Notes: generated from the sequence alone by a model not told the origin. DNA of 64,000 nt from Solibacillus sp. FSL R5-0449 (GCF_037975215.1 NZ_CP150239.1:3076001-3140000), one strand, 5' to 3'; positions 8,844-17,386 are shown, counted from the stretch's first letter. Made by a program: numbers and translations.

Positions 8844-9698
8844 TTATATACGCTTCAAGGCACCATTAGGCTGTGGCAATTCACTTGCTGTTATATCATT
8901 CATTTTACAGAAATGTGTGAAGAATTGCTGAGCAAGCTCTTTTTCCTGAGGATCTGTTTTCAAGGAGATGATATCACGTAAAATTTGAGCCATCCATAAA
9001 TTGTTGAAATAGCGATGTTTACCAGTATTCCATGTCATTTTATGAGTGAACTTTTCGTTTACGTAATAGTTCCAGAACAGCATCTTCTCTGCTTCCTCTT
9101 CAGTCAGTTCAATTCGGTACTTTGAATGTGCCGGAATATAGCCATCTTCACTCAATTTCCCGATAAAGTTCTCCTCTACCATATACATACCTAAAATACG
9201 TCGTTCTTTTTCAGAAGAATTTTCATCTACTGCCGTTAACAAAACAGCACTGTTTAAATGCAGGCGAATCGGTTTTACAGGCTTCCCTTTATTTACACCG
9301 CTTTTCGTTAATCCCGAAAAAACCTTCCAATCTGAAAAGGCAGTTCGTTTTTCTTCATCATCACACCAAAAAACTAATTGTGACTCTGGGTGAAGCTTGA
9401 AATTTTTCATATGTTTTTCATGTATTAAACGAATTTCCTGGTTTTTACGTTGGAGTTTTAAATTCTCTTCTTTTTGCCACTCTTCTTCTCTTCGTTCTAA
9501 TTCTTTTTTCTGAATAATTTTTTCGAGTGTTTGCACATCATCTTTATCGTGAAGTACTAAGTGCTTTCCAAATACATCAGGGAAAACGAATTTTTTACTT
9601 TCCGATGCAAAATGTATTTCAATACTAGATTCATTCTGTTTAACGATACTACCCATTCCGAAATGCTTATGTGTAACTTTTTTATTGATTAGATTCAT
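8844..9698 (-). CDS. Unrecognised 284-residue protein with FGMG N-terminal motif and coiled coil
   Basis: I do not recognise a named family. The N-terminal ~45 residues (VTHKHFGMGSIV, then IEIHFASESKKFVFPDVF) resemble the small Tudor/SH3-like module found at helicase C-termini ('V.H..FG.G.V'). Residues ~58-98 are very rich in K/E/R/Q and predicted coiled coil. The C-terminal ~190 residues are soluble and rich in aromatics (WNYYVNEKFTH, HRYFNNLWMAQILRDI). This could be a nucleic-acid-associated protein. The ATG follows AAGGAGG. Confidence 0.6.
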   Translation of the reverse strand: MNLINKKVTHKHFGMGSIVKQNESSIEIHFASESKKFVFPDVFGKHLVLHDKDDVQTLEKIIQKKELERREEEWQKEENLKLQRKNQEIRLIHEKHMKNFKLHPESQLVFWCDDEEKRTAFSDWKVFSGLTKSGVNKGKPVKPIRLHLNSAVLLTAVDENSSEKERRILGMYMVEENFIGKLSEDGYIPAHSKYRIELTEEEAEKMLFWNYYVNEKFTHKMTWNTGKHRYFNNLWMAQILRDIISLKTDPQEKELAQQFFTHFCKMNDITASELPQPNGALKRI

Positions 9699-10250
9699 TA
9701 TTTAAATCCTCCTTGTAAAATAAAAACACAGTTACGTTCAATTGCCGGTCAATAATTAACCCCGTTTAGAGCTTTGACAACTGTTAAAATTTTTGCTCTC
9801 TTGAATAAAAAAAGTACATATAAACGCATCCTTTATAGTGAATAAAAAAGTACAAAGAAATACATAATACGCACCGAAAACAATTGTAAGACCATTATAA
9901 CATTTTTTATCAAAAAATACAAAAAATTTATTGACATTTTATTTTCCGTTAGGTTAAAATGAAATTTTGCTCTAAGTCAACTAAAATATTTATCCATTAA
10001 AATTATAGTAGACATCCGTTTTGACTGTGTAAATACACGTCCGAAATGGGTGTTTTTTTGTTTCTTCACAAAAAGAATGACCCACCCCTCTTAGCCTCCT
10101 TTTTAAAATTTACTCGTCACAAAGCACTTTACTGTCAGACTTCACATATGTTGCGTATATATAAACATGCCTTGTTTTAGTTCAATCCTGTACTTGCATA
10201 TAAGTAAGTAAATGGCTGGACGATCATCATGAATCTTAAGGAGTGGATGA
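9699..10250. other. Long AT-rich intergenic region / leader upstream of the HpaB-like gene
   Basis: A gene-free stretch of 550 bases. It carries a good sigma-A promoter at 9931-9960, then about 285 bases of leader before the oxygenase ATG. Inside the leader GTGTAAATACAC at 10027-10038 can form one hairpin, while the same ACAC (10035-10038) can instead pair with GTGT at 10050-10053 just before a T-run. This could be an attenuator-like alternative, but the stems are only 4-6 bp. No ORF is convincing. Confidence 0.4.
9931..9960 (+). promoter_or_regulatory. Sigma-A promoter
   Basis: TTGACA at 9931-9936, an 18-bp spacer, and TAAAAT at 9955-9960. The upstream bases are A/T-rich (UP-like). It points toward the HpaB-family gene. 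Confidence 0.55.
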
Positions 10251-11693
10251 ATGGGTGCAATTAATGGTGAAAGTTATATTAACCGATTAAATTCGTTGAA
10301 TAATGAAATATGGCTGGACGGAGAAAAGGTGGAAGGGCCGTTATCTGAACATCCCGTATTTAAAGGTCTTATTCAGACGAAAGCTTCCCTCTACGATTTA
10401 CAGCATGACCCTACAATAATTGATGAAATGACTTTCGTATCCCCCCTTTCAGGAAAACGTGTCGGCCTTTCATATTTGATGCCTAAAACGAAAGAGGATT
10501 TAATAAAACGGCGAAAAATGATGGAGCATTGGGCGAAACATACACATGGAATTCTAGGTAGAAGTCCCGATTATTTGAATTCTGTCTTAATGGGGTTCAC
10601 CTCATCTGCAGCACTTCTTGAAGACGAGGAAAACTGTTTCCCAGATAATCTCCGGACATTTTTTGAAATGGTCAGGGAAAATGATCTATCTCTTACCCAT
10701 ACATTTATTACACCTCAAGTTAATCGTTCTCAAAGTTATATTGAAAATACGAATGAACCGATTTCTGCAAAGGTTGTCGCGGAGACTGAAGATGGCCTTA
10801 TTATAAAAGGTGCACGTCTGTTAGCGACACAAGGCGGTTTAACTGATGAAGTGTTTGTATTTAATGTCGGTAAGCTTGTATTCGGCGAAGATGAAACTTT
10901 TTCATTTGCGGTCCCATCGAATACGAAAGGATTAAAATTCATTTGCAGAGATTCCTTTATAGGCGGAGAGTCTGCATTTGACCATCCTTTAAGTTCAAAA
11001 TATGAAGAAATGGATTCCATCGTTGTGTTTGACAATGTTTTAGTGCCATGGGAACGGGTCTTTTTTTATAACAATGTGGAGGTTGCAGAAAAATTCCTTA
11101 TTCACAGTGCCTTTAATCATTTTGCCAAGTATCAAGTTTTAATCAGGCAAATTGTGAAAACGGAATTTATATTAGGAATTGCCGAACTTCTCATCGAAAC
11201 GATCAAAGTATATGAATATCAGCATATCCATGAAAAGATGACAGAAATTATTGCAGGATTGGAAACAATGAAGGCATTATTGGAGAAATCGGAGAATGAT
11301 GCAGCACTTGATGAATATGGCTATTTGCGACCAGCAATTTTCCCATTAAAAGTTGCCGGTTATACGTTTTCGAAGATTTATCCACGGCTCACTGAAATTA
11401 TCCAGCTTATCGGTGCAAGCGGAATAATAACACTACCAACAGAAAAGGCATTTCACTCCCCCATCAGAGCCGATTTGGATCAATATCTTCAAGCCGCAAC
11501 TAAACCTGCTGAAGAACGGGTGAAAATATTCCGGTTAGCTTGGGATTTGACGATGAGTTCATTTGGTACGAGGCAAACACAATACGAACGTTTCTTCTTC
11601 GGTGATACGGTTCGGTTAGCGACCGAATTATATTTTACGTATCCTAAAAAAGAATTTGTAGAGGCAATCTATACTTTCCTCAAGAAAAATTAA
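10251..11693 (+). CDS. HpaB-family FADH2-dependent monooxygenase, oxygenase component
   Basis: A 480-residue member of the 4-hydroxyphenylacetate 3-hydroxylase large-component family (HpaB; B. subtilis YoaI-like), with an acyl-CoA-dehydrogenase-like fold. Visible family features: THTFITPQVNRSQSY around 148-162, GARLLATQGGLTDEVFVF around 188-205, and FDNVLVPWERVFFYNN. Such enzymes hydroxylate phenolic substrates with FADH2 supplied by a separate HpaC-type reductase, and none is adjacent. AAGGAGTGGATGA precedes the ATG. The gene is isolated with a long leader. The substrate is not deducible. Confidence 0.85.
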   Translation: MGAINGESYINRLNSLNNEIWLDGEKVEGPLSEHPVFKGLIQTKASLYDLQHDPTIIDEMTFVSPLSGKRVGLSYLMPKTKEDLIKRRKMMEHWAKHTHGILGRSPDYLNSVLMGFTSSAALLEDEENCFPDNLRTFFEMVRENDLSLTHTFITPQVNRSQSYIENTNEPISAKVVAETEDGLIIKGARLLATQGGLTDEVFVFNVGKLVFGEDETFSFAVPSNTKGLKFICRDSFIGGESAFDHPLSSKYEEMDSIVVFDNVLVPWERVFFYNNVEVAEKFLIHSAFNHFAKYQVLIRQIVKTEFILGIAELLIETIKVYEYQHIHEKMTEIIAGLETMKALLEKSENDAALDEYGYLRPAIFPLKVAGYTFSKIYPRLTEIIQLIGASGIITLPTEKAFHSPIRADLDQYLQAATKPAEERVKIFRLAWDLTMSSFGTRQTQYERFFFGDTVRLATELYFTYPKKEFVEAIYTFLKKN

Positions 11694-11788
11694 GAACGTT
11701 GACGCTTTATGCCTCATTGGGAACCGCACTAATCTTTCACTGCCGCATATACTAGAGTAGAACGATAATCAAAAAGGATGATATTAAA

Positions 11789-11914
11789 ATGACATTGCTG
11801 AAAATGGTGAGCTCTATTGTGGCATGTACAAATTCCCATCCATTTGACGAAGATGCAATTGATGAAAGCAGCGATATGAACCGCTGGGAAAATGAAGGCG
11901 GCAGACCTCTTTAA
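11789..11914 (+). CDS. Small 41-residue protein of unknown function
   Basis: An ORF too short for standard calling: MTLLKMVSSIVACTNSHPFD, an acidic middle, and the end NEGGRPL. AAAAAGGATG lies at good spacing before the ATG and a strong terminator follows at 11971. The N-terminal 13 residues are mildly hydrophobic, the rest acidic and polar. I do not recognise it. The ribosome site and terminator are the support for coding. Confidence 0.45.
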   Translation: MTLLKMVSSIVACTNSHPFDEDAIDESSDMNRWENEGGRPL

Positions 11915-11970
11915 TTAATTTGACTTATTGCTATATAATGATACTTCCGAATGCAAAGACAATTTAATAT

Positions 11971-12014
11971 AAAAAATATCACTTTTCTCTAAGGAAAAAA
12001 GTGATATTTTTTGC
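11971..12014. terminator. Bidirectional terminator
   Basis: AAAAAATATCACTTTT pairs with AAAAGTGATATTTTTT around CTCTAAGGA. U-runs exist on both strands, so it can close the small ORF at 11789 (plus) and the minus-strand spore-type genes. Confidence 0.8.
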
Positions 12015-12089
12015 GTTTTTCAAAGCTATCCCTTTAGGGTGCTTGTCCCAATTCTGATTGTATTTTTCTTCATAGTCTACTTCGTCCAT
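11979..12089 (-). CDS. Possible 36-residue acidic/aromatic peptide
   Basis: A short reading frame just downstream of the DUF2642-like genes, starting MDEVDYEEKYNQNWDKHPKG. It can be extended to a TTG at 12116 that overlaps the preceding stop. The composition looks protein-like, but the ribosome site is poor and the stop codon lies inside the terminator stem, which is unusual. Coding is uncertain. Confidence 0.28.
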   Translation of the reverse strand: MDEVDYEEKYNQNWDKHPKGIALKNAKNITFFLREK

Positions 12090-12108
12090 TGCCTCATCAC
12101 TTACGCGC

Positions 12109-12321
12109 TTAACCAAACATCGGTACTTGAATATAACTGATTTGCTCTAAAACGATAATTCTTGTTGTAGTTTCTCTTTCATACGTGTCTGTAGATTCTA
12201 TTAAAGTCAGTAAATCTTGATTTACCGATTCCAGTGTTCCGGTAATAAGTTCCTCACCAACTGCAACAGTTATTTCTTGGTTTAATAACCTCAAAAGCTG
12301 AATATACAAAATGCTATTCAA
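12109..12321 (-). CDS. DUF2642-like small protein (possible spore-coat component)
   Basis: A 70-residue protein with a compact beta-rich pattern: ITVAVGEELITGTLESVNQD, then LLTLIES, then the C-terminal strand RIIVLEQISYIQVP. This matches the Sm/KOW-like DUF2642 pattern ('G.v.G.L..V..D...L......I.I..I..I') found in Bacillus small spore-associated proteins and in CotB-like repeats. The start is a TTG at 12321 behind GGAGGGG. It is second in a two-gene unit, 17 bases after its paralogue. Coat association is inference. Confidence 0.55.
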   Translation of the reverse strand: MNSILYIQLLRLLNQEITVAVGEELITGTLESVNQDLLTLIESTDTYERETTTRIIVLEQISYIQVPMFG

Positions 12322-12338
12322 TCTAATCCCCTCCTTTT

Positions 12339-12515
12339 TTAGTAAGCTATATTTTTAATACTCGTTACCGGAATATACAGAAAATTCGTGCCTGAAGAAA
12401 GTGTTATATAGTCAAAGTTTACTTCTAATAAAGTACCCGTGACTTTTCCATACTCCGTTGCAACTGTGAGACTCGATCCTTTTAAAGTTTCGAGAATATT
12501 ACGTAATTGCCACAT
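12339..12515 (-). CDS. DUF2642-like small protein, first of a tandem pair
   Basis: A 58-residue protein: MWQLRNILETLKGSSLTVAT, then EYGKVTGTLLEVNFDYITLS, then a strand FLYIPVTSIKNIAY. It is the clearest DUF2642-type (Sm-like) sequence of the pair. A very strong AAAGGGGGG ribosome site precedes the ATG. It is divergent from the glycosyltransferase operon starting at 12672, sharing a ~155-bp control region. The pairing with glycan genes suggests a spore-surface role. Confidence 0.6.
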   Translation of the reverse strand: MWQLRNILETLKGSSLTVATEYGKVTGTLLEVNFDYITLSSGTNFLYIPVTSIKNIAY

Positions 12516-12645
12516 ATTTACCCCCCTTTATGATGTTATGTTAAAAGGATATGTTTGCCGGAGAAACTTGTTTGGGTAATTATTCTATTTTTCAAGATTC
12601 CCAAAAAAATCTAATTATGTCGCACAATTATTGTGAAATAAGATT

Positions 12646-12654
12646 CATATCATA
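12646..12654 (+). promoter_or_regulatory. Possible sigma-K-type -10 element
   Basis: CATATCATA fits the mother-cell CATANNNTA -10 consensus exactly, 18 bases before the GT2 start codon. No good -35 is seen at normal spacing. Just upstream is the odd palindrome CACAATTATTGTG (12623-12635), a possible operator in the divergent control region. Confidence 0.28.
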
Positions 12655-12671
12655 CTACTGAGGTGAGAAGT

Positions 12672-13370
12672 ATGAAGGAAAGACATGAAGGTTTAGTAAG
12701 TGTAGTTATTCCATGCTATAATGCCGCGCCATTTATAGTAGATTGCCTAGACGGTCTTATGTCACAAAAATACAAAAAAATGGAGGTTATTCTTGTAAAT
12801 GATGCTTCAACTGACAATACATCAAAAATAGTTGAAGACTGGCTGGAAAATACACCCCCCCCTTTTCCGGTTATTGTATGTAATTTACCTGTAAATACAG
12901 GCTTTGCAGGGGCTCTGACAATCGGCTATTTTATGAGCTCCGGCGAGTATATTGCCGTTAATGATGCAGATGACATTTCGCACCCTCTGCGTTTAGAAAA
13001 GCAAGTGGATTTTTTGTTAAACAATCCCGATTACGATTTAGTCGGATCAAATTACCAAGTATTTTATGACGGGAACTTGGAATCACTCGGTAAAGTTGCC
13101 GACTGGTTGAAGTATGGCGAGTCAATACGGAAATGTTACGAAGCAGGCGGTCACTGTGTCTGTCACGGAACAATTTTATTTCGCGGAAAAGTTTTTGATT
13201 TGCTTGGCGGCCCCACTCGAAGAATTGTAGGTGCAGAAGACTATGAATTCATCGTTAAATTTTTAAATGCAAAATTAAAAATCGAGAATCTGAAGGAAAT
13301 TTTATATTTCTATCGGAAACATGAGCAACAACGTTCCAAAACTTTTTATGGAGGTGATAAGAGTGGCTGA
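12672..13370 (+). CDS. Family 2 glycosyltransferase
   Basis: A 232-residue GT-A fold enzyme. It shows the N-terminal SVVIPCYNAAPFI, the EVILVNDASTDNT nucleotide-binding region and a DADDISHPLRL metal-binding DxD-type motif near residue 98, then an H-G-T-I-L-F acceptor-side motif. I start at the ATG at 12672 behind GAGGTGAG; a GTG at 12663 overlaps that ribosome site. Its stop overlaps the next gene by 8 bases, so the operon is translationally coupled. Likely adds a sugar to a surface (spore) glycan. Confidence 0.85.
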   Translation: MKERHEGLVSVVIPCYNAAPFIVDCLDGLMSQKYKKMEVILVNDASTDNTSKIVEDWLENTPPPFPVIVCNLPVNTGFAGALTIGYFMSSGEYIAVNDADDISHPLRLEKQVDFLLNNPDYDLVGSNYQVFYDGNLESLGKVADWLKYGESIRKCYEAGGHCVCHGTILFRGKVFDLLGGPTRRIVGAEDYEFIVKFLNAKLKIENLKEILYFYRKHEQQRSKTFYGGDKSG

Positions 13371-14505
13371 TGAAAGGATCTTACTAGTGATAGATGCTTT
13401 ATATATCGGAGGAACCGAAACCCATGTATTAGCCTTGGCAAAAGAACTAGTTAAAAATAATGTCTTTGTGGCGATTGCTGCAAATAAAACCGGTAGTTTA
13501 GTTGAGGCATTTGAAGCATTAAATTGCCCTATTTACTCAATCGAGTTTCCAAAATCGATTCCTTTAGAAAAAAATCATGAATTGGCATTAGTGAAGGAAC
13601 TTGAAAAAATTATGGAGAACGAAAATATTACCCATGTTCATATTCATCAGACACCTTCCGGATATTTAGCAGGAAGAGCGGCTGAAAATAAAAATATCCC
13701 TACGATCATCACGATACACGGAACATATTATCCAAATCACGAAATACAGGAACTCCTTAAATTATCCGATGCAGTCATCTGTGTAAGCCCTCCTTTATGC
13801 AATTATGTAAAAACATTTGAAATAGAAAACCCTTATTTAATACCAAATGGAATCAATTTAAACGATTACCCAAGAAATTCCCAAGTAAAAGATATAAGAA
13901 GTGAATTACAAATACCTAAAGATGCGCCCGTTCTTCTCTATGCGAGCAGAATCACATGGGCAAAAGCACAAGTTTGTTCTATTTTTTTAAGAGCATGCAA
14001 AGATCTTAAATTAAATACGATCCCTAATCTTCATGTCATTGTAGTTGGTGATGGCAATAAATTGAACGAGATAAAAACATTGGCTCGAACGATTGAAGAA
14101 ATGTGTGATGGAGCTTTTATTCATATCGTTGGAGAACAAAAAAATCTGCATCCCTATTACTCTGCATCAGATTGCGTTATAGGCACAGGCCGTGTAGCTT
14201 TAGAGGCTATGGCTTCAGAAAAGCAAGTAGTTGCTGTCGGCAACCATGGATATTTCGGGATTGTAGATGTGAACAATTTTGAAGATGCATGGAACCATTA
14301 TTTTGGAGATCATGGTTCTAAAACAACTTGCAGCAGACATTTATTACGTGATGATTTGAAAAAAGTCTTGAAGGATCAACATCGCTTGAAACTAAACGGA
14401 ATTACAGCCAGAGAAATAGCTGAGGAAAAATTTAATATTAATAATGTAGTAAAAGAAACGTTGACGGTCTATTCCAAAACGAGAAAAGGTGGGATGAAAA
14501 AATGA
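13363..14505 (+). CDS. Family 4-like glycosyltransferase
   Basis: A 380-residue GT-B enzyme: N-terminal LLVIDALYIGGTETHVLALA (Gly-rich donor loop), HVHIHQTPSGYLAGRAA in the middle, the linker PNGINLNDYPR, and a C-terminal donor domain with YSASDCVIGTGRVALEAMAS (the E-x7-E-like region). I choose the GTG at 13363, which has GGAGGTGATAAG upstream; the frame is open from 13321 inside the previous gene. It overlaps GT2 by 8 bases and the next gene by 4 (ATGA). Confidence 0.82.
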   Translation: MADERILLVIDALYIGGTETHVLALAKELVKNNVFVAIAANKTGSLVEAFEALNCPIYSIEFPKSIPLEKNHELALVKELEKIMENENITHVHIHQTPSGYLAGRAAENKNIPTIITIHGTYYPNHEIQELLKLSDAVICVSPPLCNYVKTFEIENPYLIPNGINLNDYPRNSQVKDIRSELQIPKDAPVLLYASRITWAKAQVCSIFLRACKDLKLNTIPNLHVIVVGDGNKLNEIKTLARTIEEMCDGAFIHIVGEQKNLHPYYSASDCVIGTGRVALEAMASEKQVVAVGNHGYFGIVDVNNFEDAWNHYFGDHGSKTTCSRHLLRDDLKKVLKDQHRLKLNGITAREIAEEKFNINNVVKETLTVYSKTRKGGMKK

Positions 14506-15566
14506 AAAAGGTATTATATATAGGCTGGATCGGATTTAATAACCTGGGTGATGAACTGTTATGGCATATTTTCAGAGATACATGTACCAAATATTTAGAT
14601 ATGGAAAAAATTACCGTTAAGCCATCTATGCCCGGAACGGATTTAAAAAATCTCGATGAGTTTGATACGGTTATACTAGGCGGAGGCTCCTTATTATTGC
14701 CTGGCTACCTTCAAATTCTTCAAAACGCTATTCATAAAGGAAAGTCCGTACTCATCTGGGGATCAGGGTTAGACTGGATTGAAGAGTCAAACCTGAATTT
14801 ATTGATAAATGATCAGCTGACTTCTTTGGAACAAAACTTTAAACAAAAAGATATCGATGTACTGGATGAAGTTTTGGAGCATGCACTTTTTGTAGGCGTC
14901 CGAGGTCCCTTAACAAAAAAAGCGATCGAAATTATGGTTGGGAAAGAAAAATCGGAAAAAGTTAAAATTATCGGAGATCCTGCTTTACTATTACAAAATA
15001 AAGACACAATAAAACCTCATATCCAAGACAAACTAATCGGAATCAATTGGGGAACGACTTTTAACCGTCTGTACGGTGCCAATGAAAGTTTAGTAGAAGA
15101 ACAATTAGTCGCAGCAGTGAAAAGACTAATTGAAAAGGGTTATAAAATACTGATTTATACGATGTGGTCAGACGATCGATCCCATTGCGAAAGACTTTAT
15201 AATAAAATTGGCGACTCAGAAAATGTTCAGTTAGATAAAAACCTTTATACCGAACAACAAATGATTCATAAATTATCAACGTGTACTGCAACGATAAACT
15301 TTAAACTCCATGCTAACATGCTTTCAATGGCTGCAGGTGTCCCAGCGATTCCACTAGGATACCGCTTTAAAGTTTTCGATTTTGCAGCACTGCTCGGATT
15401 GCTGAATCTAGTCGTTTCTACAAGTTCAAAGCAGTTAACGGATGACATATTAGATCGTATCGCGATGATTGAGAAAAATGAATTGATGCCAGTTAAGCAA
15501 TACAATATGACAAAGCAAACATGTACCCCTTTTTTAGAATTACCATTCAATCATCATTATTTTTAA
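14502..15566 (+). CDS. Polysaccharide pyruvyl transferase family protein (CsaB-like)
   Basis: A 354-residue protein with the family's N-terminal YIGWIGFNNLGDELLW, the VILGGGSLLLPGY loop, GVRGPLTKK, and the C-terminal HANMLSMAAGVPAIPLGYR motif. Such enzymes transfer pyruvate from PEP to a hexose as a ketal (CsaB for cell-wall polymer, others for spore or capsule glycans). Its ATG overlaps the GT4 stop as ATGA, so the three genes are one operon. No S-layer genes lie nearby; the spore context makes a coat glycan more likely. Confidence 0.8.
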   Translation: MKKVLYIGWIGFNNLGDELLWHIFRDTCTKYLDMEKITVKPSMPGTDLKNLDEFDTVILGGGSLLLPGYLQILQNAIHKGKSVLIWGSGLDWIEESNLNLLINDQLTSLEQNFKQKDIDVLDEVLEHALFVGVRGPLTKKAIEIMVGKEKSEKVKIIGDPALLLQNKDTIKPHIQDKLIGINWGTTFNRLYGANESLVEEQLVAAVKRLIEKGYKILIYTMWSDDRSHCERLYNKIGDSENVQLDKNLYTEQQMIHKLSTCTATINFKLHANMLSMAAGVPAIPLGYRFKVFDFAALLGLLNLVVSTSSKQLTDDILDRIAMIEKNELMPVKQYNMTKQTCTPFLELPFNHHYF

Positions 15567-15583
15567 TTTTATATATTATCAAC

Positions 15584-15665
15584 AAGACTCCACTCGACAC
15601 TCGGACTTAGGATACTGGTTGGTTTAAGACTGATTAGCGAATTACAAGGAGTCTTTTTTTTTTTT
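15584..15665 (+). terminator. Large terminator-like structure with 12-U tail
   Basis: AAGACTCC (15584-15591) pairs with GGAGTCTT (15648-15655), followed by a run of 12 T. The stem encloses 56 bases. A second upstream arm, TAAGACT at 15625-15631, can pair with the same 3' arm, so two alternative folds compete. It ends the glycan operon and may influence read-through to splB. Confidence 0.6.
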
Positions 15666-15783
15666 GGAAATTACATATGGAAGTGAAAAATAACGTTACT
15701 ACTGCAATAATTACCACCTCATATTTGTTTCTTTCTTAAGGCAAACTAAAGCAAATATAAAAGGAAGGTGTTGTGCAAAAAAC

Positions 15784-16812
15784 ATGAATAAACCTTTCGT
15801 ACCGCAGCTTGTATATTTCGAACCGAAAGCATTGGACTATCCGCTCGGCAAAGAACTAAAAGAAAAATTTGAAGCTTTAGGTATTGAGATACGTTATACA
15901 ACCTCCCATAACCAAATACGTAACTTCCCCGGAGACAATGATTTGCAAAAATATCGAATCGCAAAATCTACACTTGTCGTTGGTATTCGCAAAACTCTGA
16001 AATTCGATACGTCCAAGCCATCTGCTGAATATGCTATTCCACTTGCTACAGGATGTATGGGTCACTGCCATTATTGCTACTTACAAACAACAATGGGAAG
16101 CAAACCGTACATTCGGACATATGTGAATGTCGAGGAAATATTTGAAGCAGCTAATCGGTATATTGAAGAACGTGCACCTGAAATCACACGGTTTGAAGCG
16201 GCCTGTACTTCCGATATTGTAGGGCTGGATCACTTAACACATTCTTTAAAGAAAGCGATAGAGCATTTCGGCGAAACCGAGTTGGGCAGATTAAGGTTCG
16301 TTACAAAATTCCATCATGTTGATCATTTACTCGATGCAAAACATAATGGCCATACAAGATTTCGTTTTAGTATTAATGCGGATTATGTCATAAAAAACTT
16401 TGAACCCGGTACCTCCTCGCTCGCTCAGCGGATCGAAGCAGCCGGCAAAGTAGCGAGAGCCGGTTATCCTCTTGGATTTATCGTAGCGCCAATTTACCTT
16501 CATGATGGATGGCAGGATGGCTATTATCATATGTTTGAACGACTTGATGCTGAACTCCCCCAAGACGTCCGCGAAGATATTACATTTGAATTTATTCAGC
16601 ACCGTTTTACAAAGGCCGCTAAAAACGTGATTAATAAAAACTATCCGAAGACAAAGCTGAAACTGGATGAATCTGTAAGACGTGTAAAATGGGGTAAATA
16701 CGGAATCAGTAAGTATATTTATCAAAAGAACGAAGAGGACGAAATGAAAGAAAAGCTTTACAGTTACATGGAAAAATTTTTTCCGAATGCCAAACTTGAG
16801 TATTTCACATAA
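15784..16812 (+). CDS. splB: Spore photoproduct lyase
   Basis: A 342-residue radical-SAM enzyme that repairs 5-thyminyl-5,6-dihydrothymine in germinating spores. The [4Fe-4S] motif CMGHCHYCYLQT has Cys91, Cys95 and Cys98. The conserved H-atom-donating cysteine lies in ACTSD as Cys141, matching B. subtilis numbering. Length and sequence are full. The AAGGAAGGTG ribosome site is rather far from the ATG. No splA is seen upstream. This is the best direct evidence of an endospore former. Confidence 0.95.
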   Translation: MNKPFVPQLVYFEPKALDYPLGKELKEKFEALGIEIRYTTSHNQIRNFPGDNDLQKYRIAKSTLVVGIRKTLKFDTSKPSAEYAIPLATGCMGHCHYCYLQTTMGSKPYIRTYVNVEEIFEAANRYIEERAPEITRFEAACTSDIVGLDHLTHSLKKAIEHFGETELGRLRFVTKFHHVDHLLDAKHNGHTRFRFSINADYVIKNFEPGTSSLAQRIEAAGKVARAGYPLGFIVAPIYLHDGWQDGYYHMFERLDAELPQDVREDITFEFIQHRFTKAAKNVINKNYPKTKLKLDESVRRVKWGKYGISKYIYQKNEEDEMKEKLYSYMEKFFPNAKLEYFT

Positions 16813-16816
16813 AAGT

Positions 16817-16852
16817 AAAAGCAGACACGTTCAAAATGAACGGTCTGCTTCT
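16817..16852. terminator. Bidirectional terminator of the AAAAGCAGAC hairpin family
   Basis: AAGCAGAC and GTCTGCTT arms with an inner CGTTCA/TGAACG stem, between convergent splB and queT. The left arm begins AAGTAAAAGCAGAC, shared with hairpins at 31523 and 34541. Confidence 0.7.
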
Positions 16853-16875
16853 TATATTTAACGGATTGTTAATTT

Positions 16876-17379
16876 TTATTTTGTAAAATCAATTTTCTTT
16901 TGCAATAAATAAATTGTGACGCCGCCTACTAGCATTGAAAAGGCCTCTCCCACTGCTACCATTCCGTACGTTGGCCAAAATGGCAGATCAAAAACGATCA
17001 TCAGCTGAGCTGCAACTGTAAACATGGATGCCGTAAAAATAATACCGGTTACAATAATTTTTAGCACTAAGTTTTTCATATTTTTTGTAACGATTCGGCA
17101 AATAATCAAGACAATCAGTGTAGCAATCCCGCCTACCGGTACATCAATCCACCACATTGGTGAAAAGAGATTCGCAATGACGACACCTAATGTTACTCCT
17201 ACTATGTATCGTTTATGGAATAGCACTAAATAGTTAAACATTTCCGACAGCCTTAATTGGACGGCTCCGAAACTAATGACAGCCAAAACAAGCGTCACTG
17301 CTACATAAAGAGAAGCAACGATCGCAACTTTAGCCGTTTCATGCACGTTGACACGTGAAGATGAAACAGAATTTTCCAT
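16876..17379 (-). CDS. queT: QueT family queuosine-precursor transporter
   Basis: A 167-residue membrane protein with five or six hydrophobic segments, the S-component of an ECF transporter for a queuosine precursor (preQ0/preQ1 or queuine). The conserved QLRLSEMFNYLVLFHKRYIVG region (residues ~41-61) and SPMWWIDVPVGGIATL are typical of QueT (COG4708). The ATG follows AAAGGAGG. The ~110-base leader can form a pseudoknot (see separate entry), as expected for a preQ1-controlled gene. Confidence 0.85.
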   Translation of the reverse strand: MENSVSSSRVNVHETAKVAIVASLYVAVTLVLAVISFGAVQLRLSEMFNYLVLFHKRYIVGVTLGVVIANLFSPMWWIDVPVGGIATLIVLIICRIVTKNMKNLVLKIIVTGIIFTASMFTVAAQLMIVFDLPFWPTYGMVAVGEAFSMLVGGVTIYLLQKKIDFTK

Positions 17380-17386
17380 TATTTAA

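Noticed and set aside
15584-15655. A tRNA or tRNA-like gene suggested by a 72-base span with an 8-bp closing stem
   Set aside because: No D, anticodon or T arms, no TTCRANNY box, and it is followed directly by a T-run.
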